DNA from: Conoideocrella luteorostrata
Lineage: Eukaryota > Ascomycota > Sordariomycetes > Hypocreales > Clavicipitaceae
Assembly: GCA_032433595.1 (NCBI GenBank)
Contig: JASWJB010000123.1
Location: 1-64,000 of the forward strand
Direction: 5' to 3'
Length of the DNA: 64,000 bases
Positions 11,832 through 25,340 of the stretch are shown one piece after another (within the stretch, counting starts at the first letter, position 1; every line of letters begins with the position of its first letter). Position numbers and translations under genes: made by a program. Below the pieces are notes generated by a model. It saw nothing but the letters and a program-made list of their open reading frames with translations. It had not been told where the DNA came from and ran no database searches.

Positions 11832-12488
11832 ATGCATCGTTTACTCACCCCTCTACGGCCCGCATATCGCTGCTTAAACCTTAATGCACCCAAGATCATC
11901 GAAAAGTCGTTCACATGTACATCAGTCATATCTAAAAGCCTTCCACCAAGGCCCAAGCCTCCTCCAGACTCTGAAATTGAAGAGTCCTTTCTAAAAGGAA
12001 GCGGTCCAGGAGGGCAAAAGATTGTATGAAGCATACATCGTCCCCTTCGACTCCCAACAAAGCCACCATCCAAACACGACATTGACTTACTAATTATCGC
12101 GCAGAATAAAACCAACTCGGCCGTACAATTGAAGCACATCCCCACTGGCATCGTCGTCAAGTCGCAAGCCACTCGATCTCGGAGCCAGAATCGCAAACTA
12201 GCCCGGGAGTTACTTGCTCAAAAAGTCGACGACCTGCTCAATGGCGAAGAGAGTCGGTCGTCCATAGTCGGGGAGGTCAAACGAAAGAAAGCAGCTAGTG
12301 CTGCCAAAAAGAGTCGCCGAAAGTATCGACTACTTGGAGAAGACAAGTCCGCTACCGCTGAAGAACAAAACAATGTTGCCTCAGTGATACAAGAGCAGGC
12401 CGAAGCAGGTCTCGCCCAGGAAACCATCGTTACAGATACACAACACGTAAATCCAGAGCCTAGTATAATATCGCAGCATAATAGTTAA
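11832..12488 (+). CDS. Mitochondrial class I peptide release factor-like protein (Rso55/C12orf65 type)
   Basis: Members of this family act in mitochondria on stalled ribosomes and hydrolyse peptidyl-tRNA through a GGQ loop. Two exons: 11832-12023 and 12105-12488. The 81-nt intron has donor GTATGA and acceptor GCAG. The product is 191 aa. Residues 1 to about 35 are basic and Ser/Thr-rich with no acidic residues until later, fitting a mitochondrial presequence. The GGQ motif is in [19 protein letters not shown], and the intron splits just after GGQKI. Next comes [20 protein letters not shown], then a Lys/Arg-rich helical tail ([20 protein letters not shown]) that contacts rRNA in relatives. The codon-recognition domain of RF1/RF2 is absent, as expected for this subgroup. 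Confidence 0.9.
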
Positions 12489-12944
12489 TCATTTGCACTA
12501 GCCAGTCTTATTGCCCGAGCAAAACAGCATGGTTAACATTCGCGCGGCACTCATAAAGAGTGCATCTGAAACGTCGTCGTCACATTCCCCAATTTGAACA
12601 AGTCTACAGCGGAAAGAAAAAATAAAGTATTTGGTTTGATCAACGTTAGCTCTACCCCTAGGCCCGTTTTACCCATCTGGTTATAACACATGGCTCATCA
12701 TTCCTCTTCGGAGAAAAGACACGGCCAGCCTCCTTAATCCTATCAAAAACTTTTCGTAAATATGACACCTGACTGAGATGCTCGCGAGGCCGAGGGGGCT
12801 CCGCATCGGCCGCCACCTCCGTGATCTTGGCGTGAGTTGGTGAAAGGTGGGAGGTTTCGGTTCTGTAATGGCTTCGCTGAGGAAGACATCAGCAGCTGTT
12901 TCGTTCGAGGAATCAAAGATTACCAAATCTCGCCCTTACTGACC
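12489..12944. terminator. Convergent 3' flanks of release factor and actin genes
   Basis: An AATAAA at 12621-12626 on the plus strand lies 133 bases after the release factor stop and is a plausible poly(A) signal. The rest is the actin 3' untranslated region on the minus strand. No gene seen. Confidence 0.5.
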
Positions 12945-14670
<1,726 letters not shown>

Positions 14671-17128
14671 GGTTGCTAATCAAGGTAGAAAACTGTTGGA
14701 GAAAATAAAAGTAAGCAATTGGTACGGTATGCGCCGAAGTGCAGATTTGAGCGATTATGGATGAAGCTCACGAGATGGGAAAAGAATCGAAATAAACAGA
14801 GCAAGGTCTGAGGAGTCGGGAAGGAGACTCGGTGGTCGTAAGGATTTGGTCGTTATGGGGGGGTGCGAGGTTGAAGAAGGAGGAAGAGTGGAGAGGGGAA
14901 AAGGAGGGAACCTTTGAAGTCCACAGGTCAGGCCAACTGCTATCTCCGCCCCAGGTGCCAACAGACCATCAGACGCAGCAGGGTAAGCCCAGTAACTGCT
15001 AGGCGGCGACCATAGGCATGCCGCGTCCCACACCCCGAGTCTAGACTTGAACTGGCACAAACGCTCAATCAGTCCACGCACGCCGCTGGCACACACGCTG
15101 CACGCTACCACAGTCACCAACACAAATGTACAGCACTCATACACATGAGCCTAGTTCCGTGGGCTACCAAACAAACACGGCGATGTGCGAATAAGCGGAA
15201 CCAGGGCGAGAGCAACACCAGCGCCGAAGGGTCAGTGGCTAGTCAAGTTGCCACCCCTGAACAACAAGCTCGCCGCTTTTACGGGGTCACGATTGGCTGA
15301 TGGCGGTGGCTGGGAAGATGCGTGCCAGACAATGTTGCCTCCGCCGAGTCGCCATCGGCGTCGTCACCACGAACTAGGCCACAGCGTTCTTACATTCTAT
15401 AGCACCTGTTCGGGCTGGCGGGCGAAAGCTCACATTGAGCCTTGCGTCGACATTAGGATGTCCAGGGATGACCTCAGTACGGAATAGTAGCTTTGGCTCC
15501 CTTAAGGTAGCCTGGCGCAGTCCGTCGAGTGGCTGCCTGATACCACATTTGTTTGATGCTTACTCTATTCATTGGGATGATTCCGAGGTTACGAATCAGA
15601 TGCAGTTGCTGAGCCACCACTGACGCATACTAATCGATCCACCGTAATTGGATCCGTTTCTGTGTGTTTTGTGCCGTTTAGACGGGTATAGAGTGTTATA
15701 AACACTCTCAGCTGTGGTTTCAACTATAACTATGCACTACTCCGCGCAAATTGATTGTTTGCGTATGAACCCTGCATTAAACCACGGGAAAGTGATTCTT
15801 GGGAAGCAGGTAATGCTGTCCCCCGAATTTCTGTTGGTGCGCTATTTGCCCTAATCGCAATTTGCAAAGTCGCTAATCCATACGGAGCAGAGGCGGTGAG
15901 ATAAGACGGGTGCCTAAGTACGGAGTAGCTAGGTGCTGGTATCCCAGATTGTGAGTTGTACAGCACAAAGTTGCAACTTCGACCTTCAACCTTGTTGGCT
16001 GCGGATTTCTCGCGGTCCAGAGACCCGAAGCTACACAAGCAAAATCAATGACAACTCCAACCACGCCAGTTTCATTTCACGAAACCCATAGTCCAAAATT
16101 TGTAGCAGCCACACAATATTTGATTGCTGCATAATTCTATAAGACGAGGCGAAGGGTATCTGTATTCCAAGAGCAGCAAGGGCACTAGTCCAGGTTGAGT
16201 GTCCCGTACGTCCTCCAAACTCTCAGCGACAGGCTACCGTATTAACAGGGCCATAAAGGGAGGAGCGCGAGTCGTTAGCATTACTGAGCGAGGGGGGGCA
16301 TACGTAATGACGTACACATATGTGGAACGGGTTTCACCTAGTTAGGTATGAAGGAAAATTGAACGTCTTTGCAGGTGCTTTATCTGCTGCCTTGCATCAC
16401 TAGACTTCTCGTTCCCTCTCAAAAGCATAACGAGTTGGTGTCCCAAAAATAGATCATCCTCGAGAGAGCTCCGCGAATTCCGCATCGCTCTAGCTCAGTT
16501 ATCCACTCCTAGAGCCTGCTAAATTGGTGTTGACTTGTGATATTATCCTCCCTATACTGCAAAATACTAGTACATGTCTTCCTGGGATGGTAAAGCTTCA
16601 ATTGTGAAGCCTAATCATGCCGTTGCTGTCACACAACTTTGGTGCTGCCATAACGTCCGTCCCACGAAGGAGGGGCAATCGCGGGGTAATTTTCTCTGTT
16701 CTCGACCACATGTTTACTCCAGCTTGCGCAAACCAAGTCAACCTACGGCATGGCTCATGATGCCCGATTGAAACTTAGACAATGATGGACTGAGAGCTGT
16801 CGAGTACTTCCCCGCGTAGTCATAAATTGCATACCAATGCTACACCTCTCTCAACCGCTCGTAGCAACCTCGCCGCGCTCCTGGGAAAATGTTTGCGAGA
16901 TTGACTAGTCCCCCTTCGGACTAGTTTCTGTCCGAATCTTCCAGAACGGGCATCATGCTTCCATAGCCAAAGGAGGAAAAAAAAACCAAGCTTCATGTAC
17001 ACAATAAAAAAACTACTACTAGCAAGCTTATCCAAAACCTATCTATATTTCCCAAGACCGTCAACAACTGTCTCTACCCTCCAACCATATCTTCCACGCC
17101 CATTCCACGAATAAGATACATCCCCACA
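14671..17128. other. Intergenic, actin promoter and leader, no other gene seen
   Basis: These 2.4 kb lie between divergent actin and FES1. The first 500 bases on the actin side are pyrimidine-rich on the actin sense strand, as is common in strong fungal promoters. One TACGGAGTA copy lies at 15919-15927. Short frames around 15.2-16.0 kb have no protein character. Confidence 0.5.
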
Positions 17129-17791
17129 ATGGCCTCAGATAAACGCCTCAACGACCTCCTGCGCTGGTCCGTCGAAAATAGCGACGTCACTCGCAACGAC
17201 CCCTCAGCCGCCGAAACTGCTGCGTCGCAACCAGAGCCTTCCCAACTCACTCCCGAGCTGATGGCGGCTCTCATGGGCGGTCCCTCAGACGCAGACCTCA
17301 TGAAAGCCTCCATAGAAATTATTCAATCCCCACCTTCCGAGGTGACTCTTGAAAATAAACTCATTGCGTTTGACAACTTCGAGCAACTCATCGAGTCTCT
17401 CGACAATGCCAATAACATTGCCAACCTGGGCTTATGGACCCCTTTGCTCGACCAGCTTAAGAGTGAGGAAGCGGAGCTGAAGAGAATGGCAGCTTGGTGT
17501 ATTGGAACGGCGGTGCAGAATAATGAGAAGACGCAGGAGAGGCTGTACGCCATCGGAGGTGTGCCGACATTGGTAAGCCTGGCGATGGCGCAGGAGGAGG
17601 AGGGGAATGTGAGGAAGAAGGCTGTATACGCGCTCAGCTCCGCATGCAGGAATTATCAACCCGCGATGGACGTTTGTATAGAAGAATTAAAAAAATTAGG
17701 GCTGGGCTTTGACAAGGTTGATGCGACGGATATGGAGGCTGTGGACGTGGTGATCAATGGCTTGAGAGAGAGGATCAAAGGAGATGCTTGA
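17129..17791 (+). CDS. FES1: Hsp70 nucleotide exchange factor Fes1
   Basis: Cytosolic armadillo-type exchange factor that releases ADP from Hsp70 and helps deliver misfolded proteins for degradation. A single exon encodes 220 aa, slightly below the 290 aa of yeast Fes1 and typical for filamentous fungi. The N-terminus, LNDLLRWSVENSD, is the family signature. It is followed by a low-complexity linker, then helical armadillo repeats from about residue 65 (FEQLIESLDNANNIANLGLW, AAWCIGTAVQNNEKTQE and VRKKAVYALSSACRNYQ). The C-terminus ends in a GLRERIKGDA helix. The ATG at 17129 is the first in frame and gives the conserved start. The downstream gene, mitochondrial uL5, is convergent, with a 221-bp gap. 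Confidence 0.93.
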   Translation: MASDKRLNDLLRWSVENSDVTRNDPSAAETAASQPEPSQLTPELMAALMGGPSDADLMKASIEIIQSPPSEVTLENKLIAFDNFEQLIESLDNANNIANLGLWTPLLDQLKSEEAELKRMAAWCIGTAVQNNEKTQERLYAIGGVPTLVSLAMAQEEEGNVRKKAVYALSSACRNYQPAMDVCIEELKKLGLGFDKVDATDMEAVDVVINGLRERIKGDA

Positions 17792-18012
17792 AACAAAATG
17801 GGCAGATACAAGGCATTTCAGGGAGTTCTTGGCGTTACTGTGTAGGACTTTGTTGCCGCGAAAATTGAGTAGACGGATTACTGGATATTTTGCCGTCATA
17901 TGTTTAGGCTATTACTTTTATGATACAAATGTTATACATGTCTGTGCCGCATCCTCGCACAATGGAAGTCGCCTGCCCCCGTAATGAATGTCTTTGCATG
18001 ATATGCTAACAT

Positions 18013-19232
18013 CTAGCGAGTAGCTTTGCCGTAGAAAGGGAACCCCAATGCCTCCATGAGTAAACGACCCTGTCTGTCAGACGTGGCGGTAGTGTGAATG
18101 AAAATGTCGCACCCAGGCACCAGCTTGGGAGGATACATCTGCGCTCCAGTTAGTACATTGTAGAAGTTGTGTTTCGTTCATGTGGTTAAATGACTTACGT
18201 CATAGTTGAACTCGATTTCTGGAAAGTATGCCATCCATGCGGCCTTCATACCAAAAGCCAAGTTGCCCGAGTCATCACCGGTCGAAGCCTTGATACCAGG
18301 CCAATCCTTGATCTTGGGCAGAACCAGCGTGACCAGCTTATCGACAAACTCGTACGCAGCGCCACCACGCAGCGTCACCTTAGCACCCGCCTTGTCACCC
18401 TTACGGACGCCCCATTGAATAACGTGATGCTTCACGGTAGTGACATCAGGGTAAGCGCCACTGATGGCTTGAACTACAGCACGAGCAACATGGAGATACT
18501 CCTTGTTTTGGGCAGCCATGGGAGCGTATGAGTTGATGGTGACGGCCTCAATCTCAGGGATGTTGTTCCAATTAATGTTCCGCTCAAGTATCCCTAGTCT
18601 TGATGAGCCGCCACCTCGGGGGCCTCGACTTGGCCTATTCTTATGATACGGAGACGAGCCATCCCATTGTCTCAACGTACCCTTTTGTGAGTTGGGCGGG
18701 ACTGTGCCAGGAGGACTGTGCTGATATGTCATGGTCAATAGGTCAGGGGCAATGGTGCTGTCGTATGTATGCTTCAACCGAGGGAAGCTGAAGGGCCCGG
18801 GGACAAAATCACGAGCAGTTGGATTTGATGCCTTTGGTGTCTGGACAGGATGCAAAGGGCCGCGATAGTACTTGGGGGGATGGTATTGGTATCTGTTAAG
18901 AGAGAAGGGGGCAAAGTCAGTCATAGGTCCGATATTTTGTGAATATGTGCCCAACAGGCGAGTTTTTCATACCGATTGCCTGGTAGTCTTCTCTCCCTTG
19001 CACTCTGTATCTCTGCAGAATTGAATGCATCAATTGACTTCTGGTCCGGCGCCAGGGATGTGAACGTCGTTGTACTCTCGAGGTCTCCTAAATGATCGCG
19101 TTGGGGTGTGGCCTTTGCCTCGCCAGCGTCCGTCGACGCAAATCGAGTAGCGCATGGCTGTGCTGTCCGGAGAGGCAATTGTCTTTTGCCAATGGCCCTC
19201 GCCAAACGAATGCTTTCACGCAAACCAGACAT
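18013..19232 (-). CDS. MRPL7: Mitochondrial large-subunit ribosomal protein uL5m (Mrpl7 family)
   Basis: Component of the mitochondrial large ribosomal subunit near the central protuberance. Three exons on the minus strand: 18973-19232, 18199-18892 and 18013-18138. The introns are 80 and 60 nt with GTATGA and GTAAGT donors and CAG acceptors. The product is 359 aa, longer than yeast Mrpl7 (292). The N-terminus is basic and acid-free (SGLRESIRLARAIGKRQLPL), as in a mitochondrial presequence. The uL5 domain starts near residue 195 with WNNIPEIEAVTINSYAP. It has VKHHVIQWGVRKGDKAGAKV and TLRGGAAYEFVDKLVTLVLP, and ends GCDIFIHTTATSDRQGRLLM. The last exon is short and supplies the final 41 residues, so a single-exon view would truncate the protein. 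Confidence 0.93.
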
Positions 19233-21505
19233 GGCGGAGTGTCAAGAGTCCTACAGGTGTAGATTGGAGCTCTTTCGATGTTCGTGTGAGACTCTTGAAC
19301 GTGGAAATTTCCAACCTAGAAGTGGCTTGACGGGGCAAGCCACATTCGTCCTCGTAGTGTGGCGGTGCGGCACATCTCTGCGATAGCGGCAATAACTACG
19401 GAGTAAACATCGCAAGATACGGGGACAATCCCAATCAAAAACCTCGGTTTAGGAAGCACACTTCAACTAATGAAACTGCATGTCGGCTTATTCTTGCAAT
19501 GTGAAAGCTTGATCATGCTGTAAAGGCTATGCTCAGTCGGGGGCGCTATCTGCAGGCGAAGTCATCGTTCAAGGCCACACTTAGTCCGCAAGCACGGAAC
19601 TTTTGTGCTGAAATCACCGATTGGGAGATAATAAGTGATCAATGTTTCATCTAACCCCATCGACTCGACAATTAGCGACTAACCACATCGAATGTACGCA
19701 GTACGCAGTACTGTAGGGGCATATCAAGGTAATAGGCTCGGGCTTTCTCCGTGTGCATCTGTAAGCTTTCTTTGTTATTCATCCTGGTTTCGCAGCCCAT
19801 GACGCAGCAAGAATAGGCAGATGCCTGCACAATACTAACCAGTACTCCGTACATAGTCATCGTACACGTAACGTACTGTACACATACTAAGACTATTATT
19901 ACTCCTACCTACTCCGTGCTCGATCTTGGGCGCACAATTGAGTCAGACAGGTTTGCTGGTGTGACTTGACTGTGGTCTGTCGGGAAGAGCCGCCAGCAGG
20001 CATCCGGGAACGGGGAGTTAGCGCAGACACTCCAGATATTATATGCTCTGTAGAGATCTGGTGATGCCGAGGCCTTCTTGACACACTATTTTGCTCTATT
20101 ATTTTAGGGCTTGAGCTACATCCGGGATTATTAAGAGGTGATCATGTCATGCCATGACAGAGAGGGGTTCACGGTCCGCCAAGACGGAATACAGGGGCAA
20201 ATGCAGGAATGTCAGAGCATTGCAATCCAACGTGTGGGCGATGTGGCTGCGCGAGTGGGTGAAAATGTGCCATGCATCGTAATGCTGGTCATGCTGCTTC
20301 GGTTAGGATGCTTTCACCTGTTGTGCATATGACTGCCTCGATGGTTCGTCAGCAATCTGCTTTATTTTCACGGTTCTCAGGTCTGAGGTCTGCGCAGGTA
20401 TTGTCATGAGCACTCATGGTGGGATGAGCCAGGATCTTCGTCGTCTGGTCTTGTCTGGCTGGTGTGAGACTGAAGTGATGAGCCAATCCGCAAGTATTTC
20501 TCAGTAATAAAGAACGTGCCTGTTTAAGTATATATTTCAAGTTGCATATATACAGAAAACTTCAACGTCTACTGCAGAGTAATTTGCTATACTGCCGAGT
20601 ACTAAGTGGTTAACAGAAGGTGTCCATGCGGGGGACTGTTTAACTGAGCCATTTCGTCCACATTGTACAATTGACCCTTTCAATTCGAACGCCCACCACA
20701 GATGCAATTAAAGCTTATTATTAATAAAATCTATTACCTAAATAGTTAACTAAGCTATATATTCTTTTTTTTTTAATTCTTTTTATTGTGTTTTTAGTCG
20801 CTAAGGCATTATCTCTTGCGGAGTTGCGGTTAAACTGTCCCCCGCTTGGGTGTGAACACTTCATCCTTCACTCTGGTAACGTCTCCACCCCAACCGTACG
20901 TAATACGTGTACTCCGTACTAGCGCAGTTGGACAGTTCTACGGAGTAAGGCTGCTGCAATTAAGGCGGCCCCAGCATTAGGTTGACGTCTAAACCCTGAA
21001 CCACCCCGCCTCAACCCCCCTCCGCCTTCCTACCGCGCGAGACTCAAACCCAAGGGAACCGACAGCTATGTACTCGGTACAGGTTGATCCCTAAGCCTAG
21101 CATTGTTAAGTACAATCGCTTGCGCCTGCTGCCCATTTCGATAACACACCTCCTCCGTTTCCTCTTTTCTTCTTCTTCTTTTGTTCCTTCTCCTTTGCTC
21201 GAAAACACCGCGATCTATTACCATTGGCTCTCCGGAACCCATTCCCCAGCTGTCACCCGCCTAAGTCGCTTTCCGCCATCCGAATTGTGTTGCTGCCAAA
21301 CCTTATCCTGAGAAGCTCAGACCCTGCATTGTCCGACACCCTCGCAGACTTCTCTCAACGCTTGCTGAAATGGGAATTGGAAACCTCCTTCTTCCTCGCT
21401 AAATTCCTGCGAGGCCTCCGCTTCTCTCGCACGATTCCTTTCGCCAGTGACGCCTTCTGTTCAACAGCTGTCGTGGCCGTTGTTCCACCAACGCATATTC
21501 GAATC
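19233..21505. other. Intergenic with five motif copies and an AT-rich island
   Basis: No gene is supported over 2.3 kb. Exact TACGGAGTA/TACTCCGTA copies lie at 19397, 19853, 20910 and 20939, and an 8-base match lies at 19910. An abrupt AT-rich island occupies about 20707-20795. The last 400 bases are C/T-rich promoter and leader of the deubiquitinase gene. Confidence 0.5.
20707..20795. repeat. AT-rich island, possible RIP-degraded repeat remnant
   Basis: About 89 bases of A/T-dominated sequence (TTATTATTAATAAAATCTAT, then a poly-T run) inside a mixed-composition spacer. Such islands in ascomycetes are often relics of repeat-induced point mutation. With no second copy in the window this remains inference. 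Confidence 0.35.
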
Positions 21506-24252
21506 ATGAAGGAGTTTCCTCGCAAATTCTTAAGTCTGCGTGACAAGGACGGAATCCACCGTAGAAGCAAATCAGTTCCACCAGGACACAAAGACAAGGT
21601 GTGTACAACGATCTTACGCAAGAGACAACATGAGTAGATACTGTCTTCACGAGAGGTTGCCAATGTGTTGTCAACCACCCTTAAGATTCTCTCCGCGCAC
21701 ACCGGAGAGCTCCGATGGTTGTTGTCTGCTGTATGATACTAACCAGTAATGAAACTAGGCCCATCCCCTCTCTGCAGAAGCTTTCCGTGCCATGTTCAAG
21801 AAGGACGACTCCAAAGGCTCGTTAAAATCCGATGACGAGGAAAATGAAGCCGATCAAACTAAGGTCCTACTACGCCACAGAATTTCCGAGTTGCTCCTCT
21901 CTGGATAACTACTAATGGCGCTCCAATTACAGATCGAAGAAGTCCAGCGTCTTCTAGAGAAGAGAGATGTGCCAAATATCTCTGTCTTCCATATTAAGGA
22001 TATCTTGCTGCTGAACATTGGCGATGGTGACCCTGAGCAGACGGCCGACTTCATTATTATGGAACGGAAGGCCCAGTCGGGCATAATTGTACCCTATAAC
22101 TCGAGCGTGCACATGGTTGGAGCCGAAAATCGAGACAATGTCACATGCTATCTCGATTCACTGCTATTCGCCATGTTTGCGAAACTTGATGCCTTCGAAA
22201 AAATGCTAAAGTCGGACTTTCCAGTTGGTGATCTTCGTTTAAAGCTTGTCAAACTGCTAAGGATATGGGTCAATCTCTTACGGTCCGGCAAACTCATCCG
22301 AACGGACTTGGTGAGTCGACCCGCAACCGCAAATGATGTACATGAGGCGAATTAACATATCCTAGACAAAATTTTTGCAGGATACATTGAGCGAGTGTGG
22401 CTGGTCAGAAGCCAACCGCCGTGAGCAACAAGATACGTCCGAGGCATTTGCCTTCCTTGCCGAGCAATTACAACTTCCCCTTCTTTCATTGCAAAAAAAC
22501 GTACACCACCGAGGCAAAAGCGACAAAGACGACCATAAGGTGGTTTACGAACGATTGTTAAATCTGGCAGTACCTCCTGATCCGGAGGGGAAGGGTATTA
22601 AGCTGGAGGACTGCTTAGAGGAGTATTTTAATTCAAAAGTCGAGGTAGAGAGATATCTCGAAGAAGGAACGAAGGACAGTACTCATGAGGGATTTTCACC
22701 GTCACAAGCATCTGGTTCGCAGAATATAGCTCCTGTCTTGTCCCCGGATACGCTGTCGAACACGAACGAAGGCAATGAAGGTGACAACACCTCGAGCCGT
22801 CCAGCTGTTAGGGGTAGGTCTGCTAGTGTGATTCAACGAGTTGTAATAGACAAGAAGGGCCGGCCAACAGGAGCCCGAGATGGCGTGATGGCGAGGCAGA
22901 CGAGCGACGAAGGCGCAAAACAAGTTGTCAAAATTTCGAGAATGCCTGCTTGGTTGAGCTTTCGACTTATCCGTAAGTATCACCGATTTCCATGCATTGT
23001 TGCGGAACGTTTCTAATGCTTTGTACTAGCTTGGAATACTTTAACCCCAAGTCAACCTCAAAGCGACTCCGAGGTCGCGTTGAATTTTGACCAAAAGCCT
23101 GTGGTCGGAATCTGTCTCAAACGATACGCAATGACGGAATCCGGGCAGCCTCAACGGCGCGACACATTCATCGATATTCCCGATAGTCTAAGGTTGCCGC
23201 AATTTAATCTTATCGCTGGTCCAAATCTCCATGAGGGCGTTAAGGATCTTAGCACAGAATACAAGATTGTATTGCAGTCGGTAGTTTGTCACAGGGGAGA
23301 GTCCCTTCAGAGTGGTCACTATATAGCCTTTGCGCGAGTTGCCCCCAAGTTACTCACAGAAAATCGACAACACGACGTCGACCCTCCTCCAGACTATGAA
23401 GAGGCTCAATGGGTCAAATTTGACGATTTAGAAACCGAAAATCGCGTCGCTTATGTAAATGATATCAAGCAGGCTCTTAAAGATGAGATGCCCTACTTGC
23501 TGTTTTATCAAGTCCTGCCGATGGTTGATACGCCACGGCCGTCGAGTGAAGGGACAGAACCCGAGCCTCCATCATACAATGATTCTAAGAGGAGCATCGA
23601 ACTCAACGCTAACCTCTCGTCCTCTGCGTTCGGTCGGCTTGGTGGAAATTATCGTGATGATTTACAGGGAACCGACACGGGCTTAAAAAGCAACCCGCCT
23701 AGCATTCGGGTATCTGCAGAATTTGATCAACCTCCTCGCGACAGCCTGTGGTCGACGTCACACACAGGATCCACACCAATGGGCTCCCGCCGTGAAAGCA
23801 TAGCTAATACCGAATCGCCAGCCGTCACACCAGGGGCAAACTCTCCAGTCATAACTCCCGTTGATGAGCCTACAGCTTCGAGGCTATCAAGGGCAGCATC
23901 TCGTTTCACGTTAGGTCGACAAAGCCGACCACAGAGTCAATCCGGTGAGGGTCGCACTAGCTTCAACATGGCTCGTTTAGGGGGGATCATTAAAACCAGT
24001 CGGGAACCGCTTGCTGAGCCATCCAACGGGCTACAAGCCTCGGCGTCAAACTCCATGGGACAATTATCAGGCAATACTGCTACATTACCAGTTTCAACTG
24101 TTGAAGTGGTTCAGCAGCAACACATTCCCTCGCCGCAGGTTAAGGAGAAGGAGAAGTACAGACATCGTGCGAAAACAAAAGATAAGGAGAAGAGTGAGAA
24201 ACAGAAGCCTTCTCCTGGATATCAGCCAGAGCGGCAATGTGCAGTGATGTGA
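21506..24252 (+). CDS. Ubiquitin carboxyl-terminal hydrolase (USP family) with C-terminal CaaX box
   Basis: Cysteine protease that removes ubiquitin from substrates. Five exons by inspection: 21506-21598, 21759-21863, 21933-22310, 22366-22972 and 23030-24252, about 801 aa. The second intron has an unusual GTCCTA donor. The fourth exon could instead start at 22381, also in frame and five codons shorter. The Cys box is ENRDNVTCYLDSLLFAMF (Cys138; the canonical form is N.GNTCY.NS). A QQDTSEAFAFLAEQL block follows. The His box is ESLQSGHYIAFARV (His491), with WVKFDD just after. The last 230 residues are disordered, Ser/Pro-rich, then Lys/Glu-rich. The protein ends in Cys-Ala-Val-Met, a classical prenylation signal. 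No single yeast Ubp could be assigned, so no symbol is given. Confidence 0.86.
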
Positions 24253-25340
24253 GCATGCCTCACTTGCAAAATATGGCCGTCATGCTGCAGGATCCAATAG
24301 TGGGTAAACTTATAATACGCATTAAGGGGGAGAGCTATGGGAAGAGATGGAGTTCAAAGGCAAACCTGGATACGAGGTCTTGCATCAAGTTTCAATGATA
24401 CCACAGCGTTTGAATTACAGAACAGGAATAAAGAGGACAGGATATTCAGCAATGCGGGAATAATTGTAAATGGTAGAACTACGTACTATATAAAATACTT
24501 AGTAGTGAGATTCGAATGTACGTACGCATGCATCTGATCAACACCGTTCCTATCATCACACTCAATCATGCTTATGGAAGTATTGGTGTCTATATATATT
24601 TTTGCTTCCTGTGCACTAAAACATAGCATAGCTGTATAAGAAGCCATTTCCTGCACATAGCCCAAGCAGATAATGCACCGACTAGTTAAAGTGGAAACGA
24701 GTTGGGGGAAAGAAATAATCGCCACCTCATGCTCCGCCTGTGCAAGATGATAAAAAAAGACGTCTCAAAAATCTTTGGCATTCCTACCACATGCTTCAAC
24801 TGCTAATCCCACACTAGAGGCTACGACGTCAGCCCCCATCCACAAAACAATATAATAATATACACAGGATTGCAGACGCAAAATTCTGCAACCGTTCGCC
24901 AAGAATCCAGGAAAAAGAGCTTCCTAGATCAGCCTACCATCCACCGCATTTTTCAAATGATCCTTCCTCGTTGTCGATGAGGAGAATCCGCAGAATGTCT
25001 ATTAAAAAAAAAACCTTATATAGGCGCCTATCTTGTGCAGAAACCGTGCCGAACTGAGAGAGACCACATTGTTTTCCAACGAATATGTTGAGCTGTCTGA
25101 ATTTGACGGTGGGTAAACGAGGTGTTGTGACTAATAAGACAAGAGGTTTAGTGAAGAGACAAAGGCCGCATACATGAGTGTTCTGCTCTTCTGTCGGCCG
25201 ATATTCGATCGGTACTACTGTAGACAAGGCCGTTTTTTTGGGTGGGTTATATTCAATCTCATCAGGTAGGAATAGAGTCAGAGACGTTGCGCCAAGATGC
25301 TGTCATCATCAGAGGGCGGTGGTAACAATTGGTGCCACCT
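24253..25340. other. Convergent 3' flanks of USP and TOM40 genes
   Basis: These 1.1 kb between two converging genes hold no supported coding sequence. Poly-A/T runs near 24752-24758 and 25002-25012 are consistent with 3' untranslated regions. Confidence 0.5.
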
